Origin: Bryobacterales bacterium
GTDB lineage: Bacteria; Acidobacteriota; Terriglobia; Bryobacterales; Bryobacteraceae
DNA: 49,506 bases
NCBI GenBank assembly: GCA_003170295.1
Contig: PNAJ01000052.1
Span: forward strand, 25,064-74,569
Direction of reading: 5' to 3'
Shown: in pieces, positions 25,816-33,761 of the stretch
How positions within the stretch are numbered: the stretch's first letter is position 1
How the letters are laid out: the number at the start of each line of letters is the position of its first letter
Position numbers and translations under genes: made by a program
Notes under the pieces: generated by a model
Told to the model about the DNA's origin: nothing
What the model saw: the letters and a program-made list of their open reading frames with translations, nothing else
The model's database searches: none

Positions 25816-27186
25816 CTACCCCATAGGTTCTTCGGGCAAATCGTCCACTCGATTCTCGAAGCGCGTGTATTGACCGAGGAACCGCAAGGGCACGGTGCCA
25901 ATGGGGCCGTTGCGCTGCTTGGCGATGATCAGATCGGCAAGGCCCTTCACATCTTCGCGATCTCTTTTATAGACTTCTTCTCGAAAAATGAAGGCCACCA
26001 GGTCCGCATCCTGCTCGATCGATCCCGAGTCGCGAAGATCGCTCAACTGCGGCTTGTGATCGCCAATGCGCGTTTCCGATGCTCGACTCAACTGCGAAAG
26101 AACCAGGAACGGCACGTTGAGATCCTTCGCCATCAGCTTGAGTCCGCGCGAAATAGCACTGACTTCCTGGTTGCGATTTTCGGATCGTCCGCGGCTGCTC
26201 ATCAACTGAAGGTAATCGATGACCACGAGGCTCAGACCTTCGTTACTCTGCATGCGGCGAAGTTTCGCGTGCACGTCCATGAGATGAACGCCCGGCGTAT
26301 CGTCGAGAAATAGAGGCGATTCGGTTAAATCCGCGAGAGCAACCTGCAGTTTACGGCGCTCGTCCTGATTGAGAAATCCGGCGCGAAACTTGTGTTGATC
26401 GACGCGCGCGGCGGAACATACCAGGCGGTTGAGCAAGCTGGACGAGGACATTTCGAGCGAGAATACGGCGACTGGCTTGCGCATCTTGGGATGCGTCGCC
26501 ACATGCTGCGCGATGTTGAGCGCGAGCGCGGTCTTTCCCATCGACGGGCGCGCCGCGAGGATCAGTAGTTCGCCGCCGTGCAGGCCCCCAGTCATTTCAT
26601 CGAATTTCGTAAAACCCGTGCTAATGCCCTTGATGCGCTGCGTGGGATCGAGGAACGCGTTGATGCCGCCGGGGAACGTCGCGATCACGTCCGACGGCGA
26701 AATAAGTTTCTCACCCGAGCGCGCCTCGCCGAGTTTGAGCAGCGATTCCTCGGCGCTCGAAAGAATCTCGTCGGGCTCGTCTTCGCCAAGCAGGCACCGA
26801 TTGATGACTTTCTGCGCCGCGAAGATGAGCTTTCGCAGCGTCGCCTTATCCTTGACGATGCGGATGTAGCTTTCCAGATTCGCGATTTCGGGCAGCCCGT
26901 CGTCGAGCGAGACGAGATAACCTAAACCGTCCACCGATTCGAGCTGGCCCTGCTTCATCAGCTCATTGGCGACGGTGACGCGATCCAGGCGCTCGCCGCG
27001 ATCGTACAGGTCCTTCATGCGAGCGAAGATGCGGCGGTGCTTTTCGAGGCTGAAGTCGTCGGGCTCGACCGCGCCCGCCACTTGCAGATAGACCGTGTCG
27101 TTCAGCAGGATCGAGCCGAGCACGAAACGCTCGGCATCCAGATTTGCAGGAAGACCTTTTTCGTACGCAAGTTCAGTCGATGTCAT
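25816..27186 (-). CDS. dnaB: Replicative DNA helicase
   Basis: Unwinds DNA at the replication fork. The 456 residues have the DnaB N-terminal domain (GLPANLDAERFVLGSILLND), a linker helix, and the RecA-like core with Walker A in LAARPSMGKTALALNIAQ, Walker B VVIDYLQLMS, and the RDSGSIEQDADLVAFIFREE C-terminal motif. The length is normal and no intein is present. Its neighbours do not belong to replication; it lies between a sugar transporter and a cyclophilin gene. Confidence 0.97.
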   Translation of the reverse strand: MTSTELAYEKGLPANLDAERFVLGSILLNDTVYLQVAGAVEPDDFSLEKHRRIFARMKDLYDRGERLDRVTVANELMKQGQLESVDGLGYLVSLDDGLPEIANLESYIRIVKDKATLRKLIFAAQKVINRCLLGEDEPDEILSSAEESLLKLGEARSGEKLISPSDVIATFPGGINAFLDPTQRIKGISTGFTKFDEMTGGLHGGELLILAARPSMGKTALALNIAQHVATHPKMRKPVAVFSLEMSSSSLLNRLVCSAARVDQHKFRAGFLNQDERRKLQVALADLTESPLFLDDTPGVHLMDVHAKLRRMQSNEGLSLVVIDYLQLMSSRGRSENRNQEVSAISRGLKLMAKDLNVPFLVLSQLSRASETRIGDHKPQLSDLRDSGSIEQDADLVAFIFREEVYKRDREDVKGLADLIIAKQRNGPIGTVPLRFLGQYTRFENRVDDLPEEPMG

Positions 27187-27395
27187 GAGGACCGTACCAC
27201 AGTAGCGGCATTGTCATGAGGTAGCAATCAACTTCTTTTGCCTTCTGTATGCCACAGTTATCCTCTGGGAAAGTCTGTGGGAAAAGGAAAACTCGGGTGT
27301 GGATCGTAATACGATGATCCGGAAGGACCCTAGCCCAGATTTCCGCATTTTTCCTCAAAACAGAAACCCTCTAATCTGTTTTATAGCAAAAACGG

Positions 27396-28145
27396 CTACT
27401 GTTTGGTGGCGGTGGTCGCCTTTGTCGCGGGCGTTTTCATCGTAGTCGACTTCGTGGCGGCGGGGACTGGGGGCACGAGCGGCACGATCACGGCGATTTT
27501 GGTGCTGTCGACCTGGGGCATGTTCTTGAGGATCCAAGGCTTGCCGAGCTGCTGGATCGCGTTCTGGTCAGGACTGCCGCCATAGCCAGAGTAGAACTTG
27601 TCGACGACGTCCATCCCCTCGATGACTTCGCCGAACGCAGCGAACCCATCGGCGTCGAGGCGCGAGTTGTCTCCATAGTTGATGAACACCTGAGTGGTTC
27701 GCGTATTGGGGCCAGCCTTGGCGTAAGTGATGAAGCCGCGTTTGTTCGACTGCTTCACTGGTTCATCCATGAGGTCCTGAGAGTTCCACGCGCGCGAAAC
27801 CATGGGATCGGGGTTGAGGCCGAATTGCGCCATAAACCCCGGGATTACGCGGAAAAACGGCGCGCCGTTGAAAAATCCTCCGCGCACGAGATTGTAAAAA
27901 CGATCCGCGCCAATGGGCGCCCACGCGCGCGTTACTTGAACGACGAAGTCGCCCTGCGTGGTCGTGAACTTGGCTTTGTAGACCGCGGGCGCCGTCGCCT
28001 TGAGCGTGGAAGGATCGAGCAGGTTGCGAGCGGGCGCCGGGCTCTTTTTCGCGACGGCGCTGGTCTTGGCGGGAGATGCGGCGGTCGACTTGGTCTGCGC
28101 AAACGCTGCGCCGCACACAAACATGATGGTCAGAAACTGTTTCAT
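27396..28145 (-). CDS. Secreted cyclophilin-type peptidyl-prolyl isomerase
   Basis: Assists folding in the periplasm. The signal MKQFLTIMFVCGAAFAQ is followed by an Ala/Lys/Pro-rich linker (residues about 17-50) and a cyclophilin domain with ADRFYNLVRGGFFNGAPFFRVIPGFMAQFG and RTTQVFINYGDNSRLDADGFAAFGEVIEG. The C-terminal tail is Thr/Lys/Ala-rich (KSTTMKTPATKATTATK), giving low-complexity ends on both sides. It ends 209 bp upstream of the dnaB start; I see no gene in that gap. Confidence 0.92.
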   Translation of the reverse strand: MKQFLTIMFVCGAAFAQTKSTAASPAKTSAVAKKSPAPARNLLDPSTLKATAPAVYKAKFTTTQGDFVVQVTRAWAPIGADRFYNLVRGGFFNGAPFFRVIPGFMAQFGLNPDPMVSRAWNSQDLMDEPVKQSNKRGFITYAKAGPNTRTTQVFINYGDNSRLDADGFAAFGEVIEGMDVVDKFYSGYGGSPDQNAIQQLGKPWILKNMPQVDSTKIAVIVPLVPPVPAATKSTTMKTPATKATTATKQ

Positions 28146-28163
28146 AGGAGTTTTTCCATGATA

Positions 28164-28454
28164 TCATTTCCGTCCAAATTTGAACTCATGCAGATCCATG
28201 CGCACCTTGCCGCCGCGGAAGGCGACGCCCTCAGATTTCAGCCGCAATTGCTGATCGGCGCCGGAGCTGCCGGGCAGGAGTATTTTCCCTCCGGAACCGA
28301 GCACGCGATGCCACGGCAATCTGCCATCGGTTCCGCGCAGCGCCCAGGCCACTTGGCGCGACGCTCCTGGAAATCCGGCAGCCTTTGCCGCTCCGTACGT
28401 GGCGACCTTGCCACGAGGGATTTTCCGAATGACGGCTTTCATCTCGTCGAACAT
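28164..28454 (-). CDS. Alkyltransferase-like DNA-repair protein (ATL; MGMT fold without the acceptor Cys)
   Basis: A 96-residue protein matching the DNA-binding domain of O6-alkylguanine-DNA alkyltransferase: VIRKIPRGKVATYGAAKAAG, SRQVAWALRG and LPWHRVLGSGG. The motif that should read PCHRV is PWHRV (W48 in place of the reactive cysteine), as in ATL proteins that flag alkylated bases for nucleotide excision repair. It starts one base after the stop of the GH31-like gene on the same strand. A TATCTT lies six bases before the ATG. Confidence 0.9.
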   Translation of the reverse strand: MFDEMKAVIRKIPRGKVATYGAAKAAGFPGASRQVAWALRGTDGRLPWHRVLGSGGKILLPGSSGADQQLRLKSEGVAFRGGKVRMDLHEFKFGRK

Positions 28455-28455
28455 A

Positions 28456-29952
28456 TTAGAAAGATATATTCACAATTTTGTCGCTCCCGGCTTCGGCGCG
28501 CACCATCACGTGCAGATCGTTGCGAGCGTCGTCATGCCACCATGTGCCGGGCTTGAGAGAAGATCGCTGGCGGACGGGTTTACAGTCCTCCACATCGAGC
28601 GGGCGATTGGTGTGATGGATCACCCATTCGTAGCTTCGCGAGACTTGCGATTCAATTTCGATGCGCGTGAAATCGCCCGCCGGCGCGGCGTGAAATTGCG
28701 AGTTTTCTCGCTTATCGGATTCCCAAAGAAAAAACTCGCCTCCGAGGGAAGGGAAGTAATGGAGCTCCATCGCCTGCTTCGCAGCGAGCGGAAGAATAGC
28801 GCCGTTGCGGGAGAATGTGGGCACTTGGCCAACAGGCGCATCGATATTGATGGCCTGATTTCCTTTGTATTCGGTATTGGTACGCAGATCGGTCCAGAGG
28901 CCGCGCGGGAGTTGAATGCGTCGCCGCGAGCCCGGAGAGACGACGGGAGCGAGCAAGACTTCGTCGCCCAGCATGAAGACTTCCGGCTGTCGCTCCAGTG
29001 CTTTGTCTCGTGAAAATTGCACGGGAAGTGGGCGAATGAGAGGATATCCTCGATCGTAGGCTTCGCGCAGATAGGTGACAAGATACGGCGTCCAAGCCGC
29101 ACGCAGGCCGGCGTTGATATGGCTGGCATCGCCATACAGCAAGGGCAGCACGGCCGCCAGATCCATCGCGCGTTTCGCGATTTCGCCGCGCGAGGCGTTG
29201 AGTTTGGCGAGATCGAGCGCTGGATAGAGGACCGCCGATAAGCTCCAGGAATCGAGAGTCCTCACCAGACCGTCCAATGACTCCCAGGAATCGAGCGGAG
29301 TTTCAGGAAGCCGAGTCGCCGCCAGTGGCAATCGGTCAACGGAAGGCACGTGGAGCGATTGCGCGGTGATTTCCGTTCTTCCAGTCACGATCTGATGCTG
29401 CTCGAAAATTTCTTTTGGCGTAGGACCGTAATAGAAGATCAGGTCCATCGAATGCGTGGCGAGTACGTGGATGAAGCCTGGGGCAAGCGCCGTTTGCCGC
29501 GGAGTGCGCATGAAGATGCCGTAGCCATCGGTGAAAAAGACTCCCTGCGAATCGCCAGGACCGGCGCCACCAAAGATCTTGCCGAACGGCGCAAAGTGCA
29601 TCTCAAGGCCGTCGGCCTTTGTGTCGATCGCAAGCGTGCTGATGGTCTCGTCATTCGCGCTGACGCGTAGTTTTGCTGTGGCCTTATCGATCTCAATCGT
29701 CATGTAGCGGCCCCGCATTTTGAGGCTGCCGCGAACATCCTCAAATTCGAGCGCGACTGGCTCGTGCTTTATTTTTGGAAGGACCGGGAGCGACAGATCG
29801 CCGCGCGAATATCGGAACGCGGTGCCACTGATCCATTCGATCTCCGCCAATCCGTCATCAAGCTGAAGGGCGAGTTTACCGTTGGCCCAATCGCGCGAAA
29901 CCACTCCAGCGTGGACGGAGGAGATGGCGATCAAGAGAATCGCGGCTCGCAT
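28456..29952 (-). CDS. Degenerate GH31-like protein, apparently lacking the catalytic barrel core
   Basis: A 498-residue secreted protein (signal MRAAILLIAISSVHA). The N-terminal half resembles the beta-sandwich of GH31 alpha-glucosidases (FGKIFGGAGPGDSQGVFFTDGYGIFMR, IFYYGPTPKEIFEQ). The C-terminal part matches the GH31 end (FMLGDEVLLAPVVSPGSRRR, LPRGLWTDLRTNTEYKGNQ). Between them, where family members carry about 200 residues of barrel with the WxDMNE-type nucleophile, only about 60 residues such as DSWSLSAVLYPALDLAKLNA remain, and no catalytic Asp motif is seen. It may be a non-catalytic carbohydrate-binding protein. It sits downstream of an M24 peptidase gene. Confidence 0.8.
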   Translation of the reverse strand: MRAAILLIAISSVHAGVVSRDWANGKLALQLDDGLAEIEWISGTAFRYSRGDLSLPVLPKIKHEPVALEFEDVRGSLKMRGRYMTIEIDKATAKLRVSANDETISTLAIDTKADGLEMHFAPFGKIFGGAGPGDSQGVFFTDGYGIFMRTPRQTALAPGFIHVLATHSMDLIFYYGPTPKEIFEQHQIVTGRTEITAQSLHVPSVDRLPLAATRLPETPLDSWESLDGLVRTLDSWSLSAVLYPALDLAKLNASRGEIAKRAMDLAAVLPLLYGDASHINAGLRAAWTPYLVTYLREAYDRGYPLIRPLPVQFSRDKALERQPEVFMLGDEVLLAPVVSPGSRRRIQLPRGLWTDLRTNTEYKGNQAINIDAPVGQVPTFSRNGAILPLAAKQAMELHYFPSLGGEFFLWESDKRENSQFHAAPAGDFTRIEIESQVSRSYEWVIHHTNRPLDVEDCKPVRQRSSLKPGTWWHDDARNDLHVMVRAEAGSDKIVNISF

Positions 29953-29953
29953 A

Positions 29954-31123
29954 TTAGATCAGGACGATGGTTTCCTGTTTCTCGCCCGTGACGCTTGCGG
30001 TTGTCTCATCAACGAAGACATTTACTTCGCTGCGGACGCCGAACTCCGGAAGATAGATGCCAGGCTCGACCGAGAAGCACGTCCCGGGAATCACTTTGCG
30101 TTCGTCATGAGTTTCGAGATTGTCCATGTTGGCGCCGGTTCCGTGCACGTCGGTTCCGATGGAGTGGCCAGTACGATGGAAAAAATATTCGGCGAATCCC
30201 TGGTCGCGAATGAAGGTGCGGGCGGCATCGTCCACTTCGAAGCCCCGCAATTCACGCTTCGACGCCACTGCATCTTCAGCGCATCGAATGGCCCGGTCGC
30301 GTGCCTCGCGGACGACGTTGAATACGCGTTCCATCGCGGCCGGAGGCTGCTGGCCGCAAAAACCCATCCACGTGATGTCGTAGTAAACAGCGTCGGCTTG
30401 ATCGAGTTTGGCCCACATGTCGATGAGCACGACATCGCCTTTCTTAATCGTGGATGAGGAGTGCTGCTGCGGTTCGTAGTGCGGATTCGACGCGTTCGCG
30501 TTCACGGCGACATCGGGGCCGTGATCGGCGAAGAGTCCTTCTTCACGGAAGCGGCCAGCGATGAACTGCTGGATGTCCCATTCGGTCACTTGTTCCGATG
30601 CGCGTAGCGCGCTGCCGATCCGCTCGAAGGCTTCCCGACGGACGCGGTCGACTCGACGGCCCGCTTCCAGATGCCCTTCGAGTTGCTCCTTCGACCAGCG
30701 CGCCTCGAAGTACTGCACGAGATTAGCGGAGGTCGCGATTTCGACGCCGAGGCCGCGAATCAACTCGATCGTTCCCGCATCGACCATTGCGACGTAGGGA
30801 ACGGCGCAGTTGGGTGAATACTGCATCGCGATGCGCTTGGACGAGCCCACCAGCGTGCGAATACCGTCGACCATTTCGTTCCAGCCCGCGTAACCGGACA
30901 TCTTGCCGGGAAGCTCCGATAGCGTTTGCGCTTCGATCTTATGGACCAAGCCGCGCGGTTCGCCGTGCGCCGGAACGAAATAATACCAGCGGCGCGAAAG
31001 GATCGAATGGGGAGTGAAGCGAAGAACGCGATAGGCGAGAGGATCGCGGCGATGATGATCGAAAAACAGCCAGCCGTCGAGTCCTTCTTCTCTTAACGCA
31101 GCTTGAATTTCGGCGAGATTCAT
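29954..31123 (-). CDS. M24-family metallopeptidase (Xaa-Pro aminopeptidase-like)
   Basis: A 389-residue cytoplasmic peptidase. The C-terminal pita-bread domain keeps the five metal ligands: D235 and D249 (LIDMWAK and YYDITW), H320 (HRTGHSIGTDVHG), E353 (FSVEPGIYL) and E366 (VRSEVNV). The N-terminal creatinase-like domain runs to about residue 150. It lies 5 bp downstream of a Na+/solute symporter gene, an arrangement compatible with peptide or amino-acid use. One residue separates its end from the GH31-like start. Confidence 0.93.
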   Translation of the reverse strand: MNLAEIQAALREEGLDGWLFFDHHRRDPLAYRVLRFTPHSILSRRWYYFVPAHGEPRGLVHKIEAQTLSELPGKMSGYAGWNEMVDGIRTLVGSSKRIAMQYSPNCAVPYVAMVDAGTIELIRGLGVEIATSANLVQYFEARWSKEQLEGHLEAGRRVDRVRREAFERIGSALRASEQVTEWDIQQFIAGRFREEGLFADHGPDVAVNANASNPHYEPQQHSSSTIKKGDVVLIDMWAKLDQADAVYYDITWMGFCGQQPPAAMERVFNVVREARDRAIRCAEDAVASKRELRGFEVDDAARTFIRDQGFAEYFFHRTGHSIGTDVHGTGANMDNLETHDERKVIPGTCFSVEPGIYLPEFGVRSEVNVFVDETTASVTGEKQETIVLI

Positions 31124-31128
31124 AATTC

Positions 31129-32532
31129 CTACTCAAAGAATGGACGTAGTTTTTCATCCGATGGCTTGGGCGTTGCGTAGCTAATGACGATCAGGCTGAG
31201 GACGGATGCGGCGAGCGCTGGATAGACCGCGTCGATGTCTTTTTGCCAGCCCCATTGGGACTGCGCGAGATTCCACGCTACGGTGACAACGGTTCCCAGG
31301 ATGATCGATGTGATTGCGGCAGCGGTCGTCGCGCGTTTCCAGAAAAAGACGGCAAGCACGACTGGTGTTACTGCTGCGCCATAAATCGTGTAGGCGTACA
31401 GCGACGCATTCAGCACCGATTCGAACTGCGTTGCTTGTAGCAGCGCAAAGATGCCGAGTGCGACGACGAGCACCCGCGAGACGATGAGCATCTGGCGTTC
31501 GGACGCATTTTTGTTGATAAAGCGCCCGTAGACATCGTGAATCAAATTGGTCGCTGGAGAAAAGAGATAGTTGTTCGCGGTGGAGATAACTTTCGCGAAG
31601 ATTCCGCCCAGCAGAATCGCGCCGAGGATCACGGGGAGGCCTTTTCGCGCGGTTAAAGGAATGATTTCGCGCGGGGCTTCGGTATGAAACTTCGAACTTC
31701 CGATCACCGCGACCATAATCAACATCGTTTCAAGAAAGAGGGTTCCGACAATCCAGCCCGCGACCGCGTATTTCGCATCTTTCTCCGATCGGGCGGAGAA
31801 GAACTTCTGATACATTCCCTGGTTGCCGACCAGAAGCAGCATGGTCGGGATCAGAAAGCCGAGCGCTTTCGATAAGCCGATATCGCCAAGTAACGTGAAG
31901 TGGCTGGGAGGCAGCGCGCGCCGCACTTCGCTCCAGCCACCGGCATCGGAGAGGATGAGCGGAACCGCGATGGTCACGATCACAGTCACCAATCCGCCGA
32001 TTACCAGGTCGAGATATGCAATGGAAGCCATGCCCGCCGCCGCCGTGAAGACGATCACGAATCCGGCGATGATGTACATCCCGGTCGCGCGCGGGAGCTC
32101 GGGAAAAATCAAATGCAAAATGTCGCCGCCGCCCTTGAACTGGTAGCTGACGATGACCGTGTACGAGACCACAATGGCGATGGTCGCCATGACACGCGCA
32201 GTGGCGTTGTAGCGAGCTTCGAGAAGATCCGGGACTGTGAACTGGGCGAAGCGGCGCGCGCGGCCCGCAATTAAGGCGATTATCAGTAATCCACACCAGC
32301 CTCCGGCGGGTTGCCACAGCGCGACGAAACCGTTCTTATACGCGTTCTCGCCGCCGCCCAGCAGGCTTCCCGCGCCGATCCAGGAACTGAGGAGCGTGAA
32401 CACCAGCACGGGCCACGGCAGCTTGCGACCCGCGACCAGAAAGTCGTTACCGGTGCGGACAGACAGTGTTTTCGCGATGGTGACGCCGCACAATACCGCG
32501 ACGACGATGCCTAGAACGATTGCGTAGATCAT
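31129..32532 (-). CDS. Sodium:solute symporter family transporter
   Basis: A 467-residue membrane protein with about 13 hydrophobic segments. It starts MIYAIVLGIVVAVLCGVTIA and shows SSS-family features: NDFLVAGRKLPWPVLVFTLLSSWIGAGSLLGG, RYNATARVMATIAIVVSYTVIV and SARSEKDAKYAVAGWI. The solute is unknown. ATG 32532 is chosen, not the longer frame to 32700, because it overlaps the stop of the upstream ABC ATPase gene (ATGA) and begins the first helix. Together with the M24 peptidase it suggests uptake and breakdown of peptides. Confidence 0.92.
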   Translation of the reverse strand: MIYAIVLGIVVAVLCGVTIAKTLSVRTGNDFLVAGRKLPWPVLVFTLLSSWIGAGSLLGGGENAYKNGFVALWQPAGGWCGLLIIALIAGRARRFAQFTVPDLLEARYNATARVMATIAIVVSYTVIVSYQFKGGGDILHLIFPELPRATGMYIIAGFVIVFTAAAGMASIAYLDLVIGGLVTVIVTIAVPLILSDAGGWSEVRRALPPSHFTLLGDIGLSKALGFLIPTMLLLVGNQGMYQKFFSARSEKDAKYAVAGWIVGTLFLETMLIMVAVIGSSKFHTEAPREIIPLTARKGLPVILGAILLGGIFAKVISTANNYLFSPATNLIHDVYGRFINKNASERQMLIVSRVLVVALGIFALLQATQFESVLNASLYAYTIYGAAVTPVVLAVFFWKRATTAAAITSIILGTVVTVAWNLAQSQWGWQKDIDAVYPALAASVLSLIVISYATPKPSDEKLRPFFE

Positions 32533-33734
32533 GCTTGTATGCGGCGCCAGTCTACTTTCGTTTTGAAATTCGCCAATCCTGCAACATCGCGCGCGTCGGT
32601 CACGGAAAAAGAGAGTACGTCGTCCAGCCAGTCCTGACTGTAACCTTCGCGATGCTGTGTAGCAACAGTCAGTGTATAGTCTTGCCGGGTCAGCAGGCAA
32701 TCGAACGTGAACTCGACTTGGAACATTTCTCCGGCGGCGATGTTTCCGAGATCGACGCCTTCGATGCGCGTATTGGTGCCGAATACGTCGATGCCAAGAC
32801 GATTGCGGATCAGCACGCCGACTACTGGATCTTCGAGGTCGCGCTTGGCAAGAGCGCGCACTCGAATGCTGATTGTATCGTGAGGTTCGAGATTTCTGGT
32901 TGACTCACCGCGCGCATTGAAAAGGTCCGCACTGACAATTTCACTCGCTCCGTCGCCGTGGCGAAAACTCGCGCCGGCTTTGGGCAGGTCACCACGAGGC
33001 TGGTCTCGCTCTTGCCGTTCGAGGACCAGACCCACATAACGATTCACGACCTCGCTGGGATTTCCGAAGGCGGCGACACGTCCGTCGATCATCAGCGCGG
33101 CACGATCGGAGAGGCGCTTCACGAGTCCAAGATCGTGAGAGACGAACAGGACGGTCACCTTGCGTTCCTTGAGCTCGACGAATTTCTTGATGCAACGATT
33201 CGCAAAAATCGCGTCGCCGACGGCGAGCGCCTCGTCCACAATCAGGATTTCGGGATCCACGTGAATCGCAGTGGAGAATGCGAGGCGCACGTACATGCCG
33301 GTCGAATATTCTTTCACCGGCCGGTCCATGAAGGCGCCGATTTCGGCGAAGCGTTCGATCTCAGGGAATACGCGTTCCATGTCGCGACGCGCGATGCCGA
33401 GGATCTCGCCATTCAGAAAAACATTCTCGCGGCCGCTGAATTCGGGATTGAATCCAGCGCCTAGTTCCAGCAAGGCGGCAATTCGACCTTGCGCTACGAC
33501 GCGGCCACGGGTGGGTTGCAGAATCCCGCTGACGATTTGAAGCAGCGTGCTCTTACCGCTGCCATTCGGGCCGATGACGCCAAGAACTTCGCCGCGTTCG
33601 ACGGTAAGGTTCACGTCGCGAAGCGCCCAAAATTCTCTTGGCGCAGTGCGTGAGAAGGGAAGGAGTGCGAGCAACCGGTCGGCCGGCCGCCGGTATAAAC
33701 GATAAACTTTGGAAACGTTCTGGACCTGCAACAT
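32529..33734 (-). CDS. Polysaccharide-export ABC ATPase, Wzt type, with C-terminal carbohydrate-binding domain
   Basis: A 401-residue ATPase. The N-terminal half has Walker A GPNGSGKST (K61), signature YSTGMYVRLAFSTAIH, Walker B ILIVDEALAVGD and the H-loop VSHDLGLV, as in Wzt/TagH. The C-terminal 140 residues (LEPHDTISIRVRAL, DPVVGVLIRNRLGIDVFGTNT) are the Wzt C-terminal beta-sandwich that recognises the glycan end. No Wzm permease gene is adjacent. It starts 28 bp from the end of the phage chimera ORF and is coupled downstream to the symporter gene. Confidence 0.93.
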   Translation of the reverse strand: MLQVQNVSKVYRLYRRPADRLLALLPFSRTAPREFWALRDVNLTVERGEVLGVIGPNGSGKSTLLQIVSGILQPTRGRVVAQGRIAALLELGAGFNPEFSGRENVFLNGEILGIARRDMERVFPEIERFAEIGAFMDRPVKEYSTGMYVRLAFSTAIHVDPEILIVDEALAVGDAIFANRCIKKFVELKERKVTVLFVSHDLGLVKRLSDRAALMIDGRVAAFGNPSEVVNRYVGLVLERQERDQPRGDLPKAGASFRHGDGASEIVSADLFNARGESTRNLEPHDTISIRVRALAKRDLEDPVVGVLIRNRLGIDVFGTNTRIEGVDLGNIAAGEMFQVEFTFDCLLTRQDYTLTVATQHREGYSQDWLDDVLSFSVTDARDVAGLANFKTKVDWRRIQA

Positions 33735-33761
33735 GCGAGCGCGGGTGCGCTCTTGAGTGTA

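Noticed and set aside
32533..32700. Longer N-terminus for the sodium/solute symporter
   Set aside because: The extension is hydrophilic, cysteine-rich and read from within the Wzt gene; ATG 32532 overlaps the Wzt stop and begins the first helix.
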